Assembly (NCBI GenBank): GCA_046760105.1
Contig: JBHIDJ010000007.1
Location: forward strand, 1-64,000
From: JBHIDJ01 sp046760105
GTDB lineage: Bacteria > Pseudomonadota > Gammaproteobacteria > Acidiferrobacterales > SPGG2
Direction of reading: 5' to 3'
Length of the DNA: 64,000 nt
The translations under genes were made by a program, and so were the position numbers. Below are positions 1-9,010 of the stretch, piece after piece; positions within the stretch are counted from its first letter, which is position 1; each line of letters opens with the position of its first letter. The notes under the pieces are model-generated. The model was given only the letters and a program-made list of their open reading frames with translations, was not told where the DNA came from and did not search any database.

Positions 1-2
1 GA

Positions 3-155
3 GAAAGCGCCGGGCACGTTGATGCGACCGGCAATAACGAGCTGTTAGCGACCGTGGTGCGCATGCCTGTCACCAAGACACGAAAAGTGCTGCGGATTAA
101 GGGCTTAAGGTCTCCACCGACAGTCGCGATTGCACAATATCCGCTAAGTCATTGA
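3..155 (+). CDS. Possible 3' end of an upstream gene
   Basis: One plus-strand frame is open from the window edge to a TGA at 153-155 and would encode about 50 residues. It includes the stretch GHVDATGNNELLATVVRMPV, followed by a basic tail. I do not recognise the family. The other two plus frames close within 50 bases, so this is the only candidate for a gene entering from the left. It could equally be chance. Confidence 0.25.
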   Translation, partial: ESAGHVDATGNNELLATVVRMPVTKTRKVLRIKGLRSPPTVAIAQYPLSH

Positions 156-274
156 TCTCATTTTCTTTTACCGACTGTCCCGCCAACCCCGCCTCGTGTC
201 GGCTCGTGCTTGATGTCGTATGCACCCTGGCCAAGAATCGAATTAGAAGGACGTTCCTGCGACGTGTAACGCGG

Positions 275-280
275 TATAAT
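275..280 (+). promoter_or_regulatory. Promoter -10-like TATAAT
   Basis: There is a perfect TATAAT. No good -35 lies 16-18 bases upstream, so only the -10 half is convincing. Transcription would start near 287, at the left arm of the CAGACTGC/GCAGTCTG pair described in the next entry. Confidence 0.4.
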
Positions 281-286
281 GCGGCG

Positions 287-516
287 CAGACTGCCCCTTC
301 AGGGGCGCAAGGATTGGCCATTGGGTTTGTGGGTAGGTAAGCCGTCGACCATCACCCGCCCGTTAGTTTCTTTACCAGCCGTAGGCAAGCAGTCTGTATC
401 GTTCACGGCGGGTTTTATAGCCACCTGTGTACCGGCCGGCCGCCGCTGACGCGTGGTGATCATCGACGGAATTGTAACCCCGTGGGTTGCGCAAGCTGGC
501 GCTCACGGGGTTTTTT
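287..516 (+). ncRNA. Candidate small RNA or leader upstream of miaB
   Basis: The segment runs from a TATAAT-type site (275-280) to a strong intrinsic terminator (476-516) and has no convincing open frame. CAGACTGC near 287-294 is complementary to GCAGTCTG near 389-396, so the first 110 bases could close into one domain. Local hairpins such as CCCCTTCAGGGG sit inside. I compared it by eye with 6S RNA, tmRNA, 4.5S RNA and tRNAs and found no match. It could be a free RNA, or the decayed tail of an upstream transcript. Confidence 0.35.
476..516 (+). terminator. Rho-independent terminator
   Basis: A perfect 9-bp stem AACCCCGTG (476-484) pairs with CACGGGGTT (504-512) and runs into a six-T tract (511-516). 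It ends whatever is transcribed through 287-475 and insulates miaB from upstream. Confidence 0.85.
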
Positions 517-633
517 GTCTCCGCCACTCCAGTTTTTGGCCGCGCACCTTTTGGGCCGCAGACTATCGTGGCAAATCTGGCGTTTCCCCGCACGCGCATG
601 TAGATTACAGGTTTCGTTGGGCCAACTTCTGTA

Positions 634-2007
634 ATGACGCGACGCTCACCGCTTACGCCCGCACAACCGCTGGCAACGGGCAAGCTTTACATCAAGACCT
701 TCGGTTGCCAGATGAACGAGTACGATTCTGCACGCATGGCGGACGTGCTGGCCGCGAGTCACGATCTCACCTTGACCGATAATCCGTACGAGGCCGATGT
801 TTTGTTGTTGAATACGTGCTCGGTACGCGAGAAGCCGCAGGAGAAAGTCTACTCGCAGCTTGGACGGTGGCGCGAGCTCAAACAGGCGCGGCCGCACATG
901 GTCATCGGCGTTGGCGGGTGTGTCGCCAGTCAGGAAGGCGAGACCATCGTTGCGCGGGCGCCGTGTGTGGATATCGTCTTCGGTCCGCAGACGTTGCAGC
1001 GTCTGCCGGAAATGCTGGATCGTGTCGTCAAGGAGAGAACGCCCACCGTCGATGTATCGTTCCCGGAGATCGAGAAATTCGACTGTTTGCCGGACCCGGG
1101 TGTTGATGGCCCACGCGCCTATGTGTCGATCATGGAGGGTTGCAGCCGTTACTGCACGTTCTGCATTGTGCCTTACACACGCGGCGAGGAATTCAGCAGG
1201 CCGTTCGATGATGTGCTGGCGGAGATCGTGTACCTGGCGGAACGCGGCGTGCGCGAAGTGACGCTTCTAGGACAAAACGTCAATGCCTATCACGGTCCGA
1301 TGCATGACGGTGAAACCGCGGACCTTGCGCTATTGATCAGATACATTGCTGAGATCGACGGTATCGACCGCATTCGTTTCACCACATCGCATCCCGCCGA
1401 ATTTAGCGACCGTCTCCTTCAAGCCTTCGCTGAGGTACCGAAACTCGCGAATCATTTGCACCTGCCCGTACAAAGCGGTTCTGATCGGATTCTTGCACTT
1501 ATGAAACGCGGGTATACGGCGGCTGAGTATCAGTCGAAGATACGCCGGTTGCGCGCGGTACGCCCCGACATCAGCGTATCCAGCGACTTCATCGTTGGTT
1601 TTCCGGGTGAGACGGAGGGCGATTTTCAGGCCACCCTGGACCTGGTAGAAGCCGTGGGCTTCGATAATTCCTTCAGTTTTATCTTCAGCCCGCGCCCCGG
1701 GACCCCAGCGGCAACACTTCCCGACGAGACGCCCTTGCAAATCAAGCAACGACGATTGGCGATCTTGCAGCAGCAGCTGACCAAGCTGGGCGCGGCCGTC
1801 AGCGCGCGGATGACTGGAACCGTGCAACGCGTTCTGGTGGATGGACCGGCGCGTAAGGATCCGCAGCAGCTGGCCGGGCGCACCGAAAACAACCGGGTTG
1901 TGAACTTTTCGTGCAAGAATCAGGAGCTTATCGGCCAGTTCATCGACGTGGAGATCACCGAGGCGCTGCCCAATTCCTTACGCGGGCGGCCGATTGCCGG
2001 CCCTTAG
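634..2007 (+). CDS. miaB: tRNA-2-methylthio-N6-dimethylallyladenosine synthase MiaB
   Basis: This cytoplasmic radical-SAM methylthiotransferase converts i6A37 to ms2i6A37 in tRNAs reading UNN codons. The 457-residue protein is close to the E. coli length (474). The N-terminal MTTase domain has the three cluster cysteines C25 (KTFGC), C62 (NTCS) and C96 (GGC) with the family spacing. The radical-SAM triad CxxxCxxC is C170, C174, C177, within GCSRYCTFC. A TRAM domain follows at the C-terminus. It is followed by phoH and ybeY, the usual gammaproteobacterial order. There is no strong ribosome-binding site in front of the ATG, so the start rests on homology. Confidence 0.97.
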   Translation: MTRRSPLTPAQPLATGKLYIKTFGCQMNEYDSARMADVLAASHDLTLTDNPYEADVLLLNTCSVREKPQEKVYSQLGRWRELKQARPHMVIGVGGCVASQEGETIVARAPCVDIVFGPQTLQRLPEMLDRVVKERTPTVDVSFPEIEKFDCLPDPGVDGPRAYVSIMEGCSRYCTFCIVPYTRGEEFSRPFDDVLAEIVYLAERGVREVTLLGQNVNAYHGPMHDGETADLALLIRYIAEIDGIDRIRFTTSHPAEFSDRLLQAFAEVPKLANHLHLPVQSGSDRILALMKRGYTAAEYQSKIRRLRAVRPDISVSSDFIVGFPGETEGDFQATLDLVEAVGFDNSFSFIFSPRPGTPAATLPDETPLQIKQRRLAILQQQLTKLGAAVSARMTGTVQRVLVDGPARKDPQQLAGRTENNRVVNFSCKNQELIGQFIDVEITEALPNSLRGRPIAGP

Positions 2008-2102
2008 GCTTGTAACGCTTGAATCCAGCCCCCATTTTCTGTCTAAACTTATAGTAGTCTTCTGCGAGCGCATCACCCCTGAGCCCAACACCTGAAGAGC
2101 CT

Positions 2103-3080
2103 GTGCCCGAACGGGTAATCGAATTCAGTCTCACCCCTGCCGATAACGGCCGCTTGGCCAGCGTCTGCGGACTGCACGACGAGCATCTGCGTCAGATTGA
2201 GGAGTATTTCGGTGTCGACATCGCTAACCGAGGTAATGTCTTCCGCGTGACCGGCCAGGCCGATGTGGCCGTGTCCACCGAACACGTGCTGAAGGAGCTT
2301 TATAAGTCGGCGGCCAAAGAGCGTATGCTAACCCCGTCTGGTGTCCATATGGCACTGCAGCAGATAAGCATGCATACCCTGTCGGATAAGGAAGAGCCAG
2401 AGACCACGTTGCGCACGCCCAAGCGCGTGATCAAGGCCGGCAGTCCGCGGCAGCGCCACTACATTCGCAACATCCTCACGCACGATGTCAACTTTGGCAT
2501 CGGTCCCGCGGGCACCGGCAAGACTTATCTTGCAGTGGCGTGCGCGGTGGATGCGCTCGAGAACAACCAAGTCGAACGTATCATCCTGGTGCGGCCGGCA
2601 GTGGAGGCGGGGGAACGACTGGGGTTTCTGCCAGGTGATCTCGGGCAGAAGGTCGATCCGTACCTACGGCCTCTGTACGATGCGTTGAATGAAATGCTTG
2701 GATTCGAGCGAGTCGCTAGGCTCCTGGAGAAGAATATTCTCGAGCTCGCACCGCTCGCCTACATGCGTGGCCGCAGCCTCAATGAGTCTTTCATCATCCT
2801 CGATGAGGCGCAGAATACTACCGCGGAGCAGATGAAGATGTTTCTCACGCGCATCGGGTTCGGCACGACGGCGGTCATCACCGGCGATATCACGCAGATT
2901 GACCTGCCGCGCACGCAGCAGTCAGGTTTGAAGCAGATCATCGAGATCTTGCGGGGTGTGAAAGGGATTACGTTTACACACTTCACCGCTGACGATGTCG
3001 TGCGCAATCCGTTGGTGCAACGCATCGTCGAGGCGTACGATGCCCACGAGCGCAACGATCAGAATCGCGAGCAGACGTGA
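2103..3080 (+). CDS. phoH: PhoH-family P-loop ATPase (YbeZ)
   Basis: YbeZ-type PhoH proteins are ATPases that act with the RNase YbeY in ribosomal RNA maturation. Of 325 residues, Walker A is GPAGTGKT (134-141) and Walker B is IILDEAQN (about 231-238). The N-terminal 100 residues hold the KH-like region typical of this subgroup. The start is GTG. The frame stays open a little upstream without a better start codon, so the true N-terminus may be some residues longer. The last four bases overlap the ybeY start, so the two are probably translationally coupled. Confidence 0.93.
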   Translation: MPERVIEFSLTPADNGRLASVCGLHDEHLRQIEEYFGVDIANRGNVFRVTGQADVAVSTEHVLKELYKSAAKERMLTPSGVHMALQQISMHTLSDKEEPETTLRTPKRVIKAGSPRQRHYIRNILTHDVNFGIGPAGTGKTYLAVACAVDALENNQVERIILVRPAVEAGERLGFLPGDLGQKVDPYLRPLYDALNEMLGFERVARLLEKNILELAPLAYMRGRSLNESFIILDEAQNTTAEQMKMFLTRIGFGTTAVITGDITQIDLPRTQQSGLKQIIEILRGVKGITFTHFTADDVVRNPLVQRIVEAYDAHERNDQNREQT

Positions 3081-3529
3081 AGCTAACAGTAAACGTTGAG
3101 TACGCTTCAAGCATTACTAACGTGCCCAACAAGGCCATTATCACGCAGTGGACGCGTGCTGCACTAGAAGGTTATGAGCGCGATCAGGTCGAGGTTGGCG
3201 TGCGCATCGTCGATGAAGAAGAGATCGCCGAGCTTAACGAACGTTTCTGCAAGAAATCCGAACCGACGAATGTATTGTCATTTCCCTTCGAGGACCCACC
3301 TGGAATACACACGGGTCTGCTTGGTGATGTCGTCATCTGTGCGCCAGTGGTCTGCCGTCAGGCTCACGCCGGAGGCAAGCATAAATCGGCGCATTGGGCC
3401 CATATGCTGGTGCACGGTATAATGCATTTGCGAGGCTATGACCATCAGACTCCCACACAGGCGAATGCTATGGAAGGCATGGAGATTCGTGTCCTCCAAC
3501 GATTGGGCTTCCCCGATCCATATGCCTAA
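3077..3529 (+). CDS. ybeY: Endoribonuclease YbeY
   Basis: YbeY is a single-strand endoribonuclease needed for 16S rRNA 3'-end maturation and late 70S quality control. The 150-residue protein carries the metal-binding signature HGIMHLRGYDH, with H113, H117 and H123 as the zinc ligands. The GTG start overlaps the phoH stop (GTGA), which implies coupled translation. corC follows after 21 bases, reproducing the ybeZ-ybeY-ybeX-lnt operon of E. coli. Confidence 0.96.
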   Translation: MKLTVNVEYASSITNVPNKAIITQWTRAALEGYERDQVEVGVRIVDEEEIAELNERFCKKSEPTNVLSFPFEDPPGIHTGLLGDVVICAPVVCRQAHAGGKHKSAHWAHMLVHGIMHLRGYDHQTPTQANAMEGMEIRVLQRLGFPDPYA

Positions 3530-3550
3530 GTGTCCTATTAGTTTAGCCTC

Positions 3551-4450
3551 ATGAATAAGGAAGACGATAACCCTAGTCACAGTACCAACGGCAACGCCGA
3601 GCCTGCCAAATCTTTCTTCAATCTTCTAAGTCAGGTCCTGCTTAGGGAACCGAACAGTCGCCAGGAGCTTATCGAACTGTTGCGCGACGCCCAGGCGCGC
3701 AACCTCTTGGAGCGCGACGCGCTTGACATGATCGAGGGGGTGTTCCAGGTATCGGAGATGCAGGTACGCGACATCATGGTCCCGCGGGCGCAAATGGGTG
3801 TTGTCGACAAGAATAGTCCACCCGAGTCCAACCTGCCCATGGTTATTGAAACTGGGCACTCGCGTTTTCCGATGATAGACGGCGACAAGGACAAGGTCAT
3901 TGGAATCTTGTTGGCGAAAGACCTGTTACGCTACTTCCATCAGAAAGACAAAGACGGTTCATCGTACTTTGACATCGACGATATCCTGCGCCCAGCCGTA
4001 TTTATTCCAGAAAGCAAAAGGCTTAATGTGTTGTTACGCGAATTTCGCAACAACCGGAATCATATGGCGATTGTGGTGGATGAGTACGGCGGCGTTTCTG
4101 GGCTTGTGACTATCGAAGACGTGCTGGAGCAGATCGTCGGCGAAATTGCGGACGAACATGATATTGAGGCCGAAGATGTTATGATCATGCCGCGGCGCGG
4201 TGGCGAATCGATCGTCAAGGCACTGACACCGATCGAAGATTTCAACACCCATTTCGAGACCCAATTCAGTGACGAGGAGATCGATACGATTGGTGGACTG
4301 ATCATGACGACCTTGGGTCGGTTACCAGAGCGTGGTGAGAAGATCGAAGTCGCAGGCTTGAGCTTTGAGATCCTGCGCGCTGATAGTCGCCGCATCCATC
4401 TACTAAAAGTCACACCTGTTGCAAAATCCGCTCGGCAAACGTCCAAGTAA
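3551..4450 (+). CDS. corC: CorC/HlyC family protein (YbeX), magnesium/cobalt efflux
   Basis: This is a cytoplasmic CBS-pair protein of 299 residues. Two CBS domains span roughly residues 65-185, with the characteristic VRDIMVPR near the start of the first and VDEYGGVSGLVTIED in the second. A CorC_HlyC (transporter-associated) domain at about 205-285 completes it. YbeX has been linked to divalent-cation efflux and to ribosome maturation. The second role fits its place between ybeY and lnt. There is no membrane domain, as usual for the short form. Confidence 0.93.
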   Translation: MNKEDDNPSHSTNGNAEPAKSFFNLLSQVLLREPNSRQELIELLRDAQARNLLERDALDMIEGVFQVSEMQVRDIMVPRAQMGVVDKNSPPESNLPMVIETGHSRFPMIDGDKDKVIGILLAKDLLRYFHQKDKDGSSYFDIDDILRPAVFIPESKRLNVLLREFRNNRNHMAIVVDEYGGVSGLVTIEDVLEQIVGEIADEHDIEAEDVMIMPRRGGESIVKALTPIEDFNTHFETQFSDEEIDTIGGLIMTTLGRLPERGEKIEVAGLSFEILRADSRRIHLLKVTPVAKSARQTSK

Positions 4451-4457
4451 ACGGCCG

Positions 4458-6017
4458 GTGGCAAGCGTAGCCGAGGGCCTAAGCTCTCGTTTCGACCAAG
4501 TCCCGCCGAAGACATTGGATATCATTACGCTTCTCGCCGGCGCCGCATTACCGTTGGCGTTCGCGCCATTTAACGTGTTTCCGCTCGCGATCATTCTGCC
4601 AGCGCTACTTTTCGCGTTATGGCTCGGTTGTGCGCCGGGGCGTGCTGCCTGGCGCGGTTTCCTGTTTGGTCTGGGTACTTTCGGAGTCGGGACCTCGTGG
4701 GTCTACGTCAGTCTGCACAACTACGGCAACATGCCAGTTGCGCTTGCCGCGCTTACCGTGCTGCTTTTTACGGCGGCGTTGGCCGCCTTTCCCGCGGTTG
4801 TCGGGTGGTTGCAGGCGCGGATCACCGGGCCACGGGGCGCTTGGCATGTGGTCGCGCTACTACCGGCGTTATGGGTGTTGCTGGAGTGGATACGTGGCTG
4901 GCTTCTCACGGGATTTCCTTGGCTCAATCTTGGTTACAGCCAGGCCGCCAGCCCGTTAGCGGGGCTTGGCTCGTGGTTGGGTGTATACGGTGTGAGCTGG
5001 GCCACCGCGTTAACCGCGGCCTTGATCGTTCAGGGGTTGCGCGATCGCGTTAGACGGTGGCGGGTTTATGTCCCCGCGCTGGTTGTGTTGTGGGTCGTCG
5101 GTTGGCTCGCAGCGACCGTCGAGTGGACGCGTCCAGTCGGTGAGCCCTTACGCATCGCACTTGTCCAGGCCAACGTGCCGTTGACGATCAAGTGGCTTCC
5201 CAATCACCGCCGCAGCATTCTGGAGCGCTATCTTAAGCTGAGTGCAAAGGCGGCGGACGCCGATCTTGTGATCTGGCCGGAGGCGGCGATGCCGACCTAT
5301 CTAGATGAGCTCGACCCAGCCTTTCTTGCGCGGCTTCGGCGCCAGGCAGGTGACCACGGCCGCGATTTCCTGATTGGGGTGGTCGAGCGGGACAAGGCAA
5401 ACAGCGCCTACTACAACAGTGTAATTAGTATCAGCTCTCACCCCGGCATTTACCGTAAGCAACACCTCGTACCCTTGGGTGAGTTCCTGCCCCTAAAGAG
5501 CATAATGAGTTGGTTGCTCGATTATTTGCATATTCCTATGTCCGATTTCAGTGCGGGCACGTCCGATCAAGAACCGATGCAGGCGGCGGGACATGTCATC
5601 GGTATATCCATCTGCTACGAGGATGCGTTCGGGCAAGAAATCATCCGAGCGTTGCCGGTGGCAACGTTGTTAGTGAACGTGAGCGAAGATGCCTGGTTCG
5701 GCAAATCCCTCGCCCCCCACCAACGTCTGCAGATGGCACGTATGCGCGCAATCGAGACCGGTCGTCCGATGTTGCGCGCCGCCAATACCGGTTTGTCGGC
5801 CGTCATTGACGCGAGTGGTCAGGTGGTGGCACGTTCACCGCAGTTTCAGGCCTTCGTGCTGAATGGGGACGTACAGCCCATGCAGGGGACGACGCCTTAC
5901 GCACGATTCGGGAACTGGCCGATCGTTTTGATAAGCCTGCTATTGGTCACCGTGTATGCGGCCAGTCGAACGGGGCTTTCTCGAATAAAAGGCAGTAACG
6001 ATCCTGCGGTAGGATAG
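4458..6017 (+). CDS. lnt: Apolipoprotein N-acyltransferase Lnt
   Basis: Lnt transfers a third acyl chain to the N-terminal cysteine of lipoproteins in the inner membrane. Several transmembrane helices fill the first 200 residues, followed by a carbon-nitrogen hydrolase domain. The catalytic triad is visible as Glu in WPEAAMP (codon at 5280), Lys in YRKQH (5457) and Cys in ISICYEDAF (5613). The GTG at 4458 is preferred because it avoids overlapping corC and gives a cytoplasmic lead closer to the usual length. A TTG at 4419 would add 13 residues and overlap corC by 32 bases. Lnt acts on lipoproteins such as LptE, LpoA and DolP, which are encoded in this window. Confidence 0.95.
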   Translation: MASVAEGLSSRFDQVPPKTLDIITLLAGAALPLAFAPFNVFPLAIILPALLFALWLGCAPGRAAWRGFLFGLGTFGVGTSWVYVSLHNYGNMPVALAALTVLLFTAALAAFPAVVGWLQARITGPRGAWHVVALLPALWVLLEWIRGWLLTGFPWLNLGYSQAASPLAGLGSWLGVYGVSWATALTAALIVQGLRDRVRRWRVYVPALVVLWVVGWLAATVEWTRPVGEPLRIALVQANVPLTIKWLPNHRRSILERYLKLSAKAADADLVIWPEAAMPTYLDELDPAFLARLRRQAGDHGRDFLIGVVERDKANSAYYNSVISISSHPGIYRKQHLVPLGEFLPLKSIMSWLLDYLHIPMSDFSAGTSDQEPMQAAGHVIGISICYEDAFGQEIIRALPVATLLVNVSEDAWFGKSLAPHQRLQMARMRAIETGRPMLRAANTGLSAVIDASGQVVARSPQFQAFVLNGDVQPMQGTTPYARFGNWPIVLISLLLVTVYAASRTGLSRIKGSNDPAVG

Positions 6018-6040
6018 CAAGTTGGAAATAGCCAGTTACG

Positions 6041-6163
6041 AGTGGCAAGTTTGAAGTGACAAGTAGAAAGCGATAAGTCATCTATGAAACGCTGCTGTCG
6101 ACACACATGGCCGAACGGGTGGCATGCAGTCATCTTGCTACTTGTTACTTGCTACTTGCCACT
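6041..6163 (+). repeat. Heptad inverted repeat overlapping the start of lptE
   Basis: The left arm is 6041-6070 and the right arm 6134-6163; 25 of 30 positions are complementary. Both arms are built from 7-nt units of the type GTAGCAA. The 63-base loop contains the lptE start codon (6084). The right arm lies inside lptE and encodes residues 18-27, the hydrophobic core of the signal peptide. It belongs to the same family as the copies at 9009, 35281 and 48256. Confidence 0.85.
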
Positions 6164-6635
6164 ATCTTTATTGAGTTGTGGATTTCACCTCCGCGGTCAG
6201 GGTGGCGCCACGTTGCCTGATGATCTGATGACCCTACGCGTGCGAGTGGTTAGCAGCAGAGTTCCCGGTAGTTCATTACAAACGGAGCTGCAACAAGCCT
6301 TGGTCGCGCGAGCGGGTGTGACACTTGCGGTCGATGATAATGGCTCCGCACCGACCCTGAACATTTATAGCGAGCAGTCCGACAGTCGAGCCGTTTCCGT
6401 AGACGTAGACGTGAAAGTCAGTGAGTTTCTACTGCGATACCAGGTGATATTTGGCGTTACAGACGCCGCCGGCAAGGAACTTGTAGATCGACAGACCATT
6501 ACCTTGCAGCGACCTTTCACCTTTGACAAGCTGAACGTGTTGGCTAAGGAGCGGGAAGAACAGGAGCTTCGAAACCAGATGCGCCAAGAGGTGGTGCAGG
6601 CAATCATCCGTCGTCTGGCCTCGGGTGCCAGTTGA
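6084..6635 (+). CDS. lptE: LPS-assembly lipoprotein LptE
   Basis: LptE is the outer-membrane lipoprotein that plugs LptD and completes the LPS export bridge. The 183-residue protein has a lipoprotein signal with lipobox LLSC (modified Cys32), immediately followed by GFHLRG, the LptE hallmark. The signal-peptide core (residues 18-27) is encoded by the arm of an intergenic repeat, an odd origin for a secretion signal. The 3' end overlaps a possible TTG start of holA. lptE-holA linkage is the normal arrangement downstream of leuS in gammaproteobacteria, but here it follows lnt. Confidence 0.9.
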   Translation: MKRCCRHTWPNGWHAVILLLVTCYLPLSLLSCGFHLRGQGGATLPDDLMTLRVRVVSSRVPGSSLQTELQQALVARAGVTLAVDDNGSAPTLNIYSEQSDSRAVSVDVDVKVSEFLLRYQVIFGVTDAAGKELVDRQTITLQRPFTFDKLNVLAKEREEQELRNQMRQEVVQAIIRRLASGAS

Positions 6636-6655
6636 CCGACTCTCAAAAACGGGGT

Positions 6656-7696
6656 ATGCGACTCAACGCCAATCAACTTCAGAGTCATTTGCAAAGGAAC
6701 CTCGCGCCTATGTATCTCGTGGGTGGCGACGAACCCTTGCTTGTGGACGAGTGCTGTGCTGCTGTTCGGGCCGTGGCACACGCACGCGGCTTTGAAGAGC
6801 GCACGGTATTGACCGTGGAATCTGGGTTTGATTGGAACAGTCTCCTTGCTTCCACACATTCCCTGTCGCTGTTTTCGTCCCGACGCTTGATTGAGTTACG
6901 CGTGCCGAGTGTGAAGATGGCGGATAGGGGCGCAGACGTTTTGGTGCAAATTGCCGATCGAGCTCCGCAAGACACCCTGCTACTGGTCAGCAGCGGCAGA
7001 TTAGATAAGCGGGCGCAGGCGAGTCCTTGGGTCAAGGCGATTGAACGCACCGGGGTCGTGGTCATCGTGTATCCCCTGGATGCGCGTGATCTGCCAGGCT
7101 GGATCGCTCGTCGTATGCGTAGCCGTGGGCTTACCCCCGAGGAGGGGGTTCCGGCGCTGCTCGGCTATCACTTCGAGGGCAACCTCCTCGGGGCGGCACA
7201 GGAAATTGACAAGCTCGCAGTGCTGTTGGGGCAGGCGACCGTCAGCGCGGATGACATGCGCGATAATCTCAGCGACAATGCACGTTTCGACGTTTTCAAG
7301 CTGGCAGACGCCTGCGTTCGAGGGGACGCGGGGGCAGTAACCCGCATGCTTGCCAGCTTGCGCGCTGAAGGCACGGAACCGATCCTAATTTTGCGCGTGC
7401 TGGCGCGCGAGGCGCGGAGTCTTGCGGGAGTTGCCAGGCGTCTCGCGCGCGGCGAGCGCGAGGCGGTCGTGTTTGAAGCCCATAACATCTGGCCGCGGCG
7501 GCGGTCGCTGGTCAGGCAGGCCGTGAAACAACGTCCACCCAATTGGTGGTTGGAGATACTGCAGCGTGCGAGCCAGGTGGATAAGGTTCTGAAGGGCCAG
7601 CGCGCCGGCGACACGTGGCAGCAATTGCAGTGTTTGGCGCTCGCAATGTGTGGGAGTCAGGTAAGCACTTGCAGAACGCTTGGAGAGAAGACGTAG
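6656..7696 (+). CDS. holA: DNA polymerase III subunit delta
   Basis: The delta subunit of the clamp loader opens the beta clamp. The protein has 346 residues from ATG 6656 (MRLNANQLQ), which matches the E. coli N-terminus (343 aa). A TTG at 6632 overlapping the lptE stop would add 8 residues. Recognisable stretches are LVGGDEPLLVDE near residue 20, SLSLFSSRRLIELR near 75 and YHFEGNLLGAAQEIDKL near 175, which track the E. coli protein closely. proA follows after 27 bases. Confidence 0.93.
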   Translation: MRLNANQLQSHLQRNLAPMYLVGGDEPLLVDECCAAVRAVAHARGFEERTVLTVESGFDWNSLLASTHSLSLFSSRRLIELRVPSVKMADRGADVLVQIADRAPQDTLLLVSSGRLDKRAQASPWVKAIERTGVVVIVYPLDARDLPGWIARRMRSRGLTPEEGVPALLGYHFEGNLLGAAQEIDKLAVLLGQATVSADDMRDNLSDNARFDVFKLADACVRGDAGAVTRMLASLRAEGTEPILILRVLAREARSLAGVARRLARGEREAVVFEAHNIWPRRRSLVRQAVKQRPPNWWLEILQRASQVDKVLKGQRAGDTWQQLQCLALAMCGSQVSTCRTLGEKT

Positions 7697-7723
7697 CGCT
7701 GAGTGGATAACTAGCAAGTTGTA

Positions 7724-9010
7724 ATGGTGACAGTTTCTAAAAAGGCGTTAAGCCCAGGCATCGAGACTTATATGGCCGATCTCGGACGGCGTGCGCGCAA
7801 GGCTGCGCGCGTGTTGGCTCGGGTTGAGCGCGGTGTCAAGGATGCGGCCTTACTGGCGGCTGCCAGCGCGATTGAGCGCGAGGTAGAGTCGCTACTTGTC
7901 GCCAACAAGCAAGACCTGGCAGCCGCCGAGACTCATGGTCTCAATGCGGCACTACTGGACCGCTTAGCGCTTAACGCAACGCGTGTTAAGGCCATGGCCG
8001 GCGGTTTGCGTGAGATCGCAGCGCTGGCAGACCCAGTGGGGAGCATCACCGATTTAAACTACCGTCCATCGGGCATCCAGGTCGGACGCATGCGGGTGCC
8101 CTTGGGGGTGATCGGTATCGTCTATGAGTCGCGGCCCAACGTGACAGCGGACGCCGCCGGTCTCTGTCTGAAATCAGGCAATGCAACAATCTTGCGTGGT
8201 GGCTCCGAGGCTATTCATACGAATGGCGCCATCGCCGCCTGTCTACGTACCGGCTTGGCTTCGACCGGCTTGCCCACTGACAGTGTGCAGCTGGTCGAAG
8301 TAACAGACCGGGCGGCAGTGGGTGAGCTTATCCGCATGCAGGCATACGTCGATGTCGTCGTGCCGCGGGGCGGTAAGGGGCTGATTGAGCGCGTAGGTCG
8401 AGAGGCGCTCGTTCCTGTGATCAAACACCTGGATGGTGTGTGTCATGTTTATGTCGATGACAGAGCCGATGTCGACAAGGCGATTGAGATCGCGTTTAAT
8501 GCCAAGACCCAACGTTACGGTACTTGCAACACGATGGAGACGTTATTAGTCGCGCGCGACATAGCGAAACGTGTGCTACCGCCGCTGGCTAAGCTATATC
8601 AACAGCAAGATGTGGAATTGCGTGGCTGTGCAACCACCTGCAGTATCCTCTCAGGCATCGCAGCCGCCACGGAAGAGGACTGGAGCACTGAATATCTTGC
8701 GCCGATCCTGTCGATTCGCGTGGTCGATGGCATCCAGGAGGCGATCGACCATATAGAAATGTATGGCTCCCGACATACCGACTCGATCGTTACGGCAGAC
8801 CTGAGTCGTGCGAGACGTTTTATTAAGGAAGTCGACTCCAGTTCGGTGATGGTCAATGCGTCCACGCGTTTTGCGGATGGCTATGAGTATGGTCTGGGCG
8901 CCGAGATTGGCATCAGTACCGACAAGCTTCACGCCCGTGGCCCAGTGGGCCTGGAAGGCCTAACGTCGCAAAAATTCATCGTGCTCGGCGATGGGCATAT
9001 TAGAAAATAG
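7724..9010 (+). CDS. proA: Gamma-glutamyl phosphate reductase
   Basis: ProA reduces gamma-glutamyl phosphate to glutamate semialdehyde with NADPH in proline synthesis. The 428-residue protein is an aldehyde-dehydrogenase fold. The catalytic cysteine is C268 in YGTCNTMETLLV, and the nucleotide-binding region includes GVIGIVYESRPNVT near residue 125. proB is not in this window. The proA-nadD-rsfS order is common in proteobacteria. The stop codon lies at the outer edge of the repeat that separates it from nadD. Confidence 0.97.
   Translation: MVTVSKKALSPGIETYMADLGRRARKAARVLARVERGVKDAALLAAASAIEREVESLLVANKQDLAAAETHGLNAALLDRLALNATRVKAMAGGLREIAALADPVGSITDLNYRPSGIQVGRMRVPLGVIGIVYESRPNVTADAAGLCLKSGNATILRGGSEAIHTNGAIAACLRTGLASTGLPTDSVQLVEVTDRAAVGELIRMQAYVDVVVPRGGKGLIERVGREALVPVIKHLDGVCHVYVDDRADVDKAIEIAFNAKTQRYGTCNTMETLLVARDIAKRVLPPLAKLYQQQDVELRGCATTCSILSGIAAATEEDWSTEYLAPILSIRVVDGIQEAIDHIEMYGSRHTDSIVTADLSRARRFIKEVDSSSVMVNASTRFADGYEYGLGAEIGISTDKLHARGPVGLEGLTSQKFIVLGDGHIRK

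Noticed and set aside
287..400. Possible 6S RNA
   Set aside because: Size and a closing stem fit loosely, but the conserved central bubble and flanking motifs are not there.
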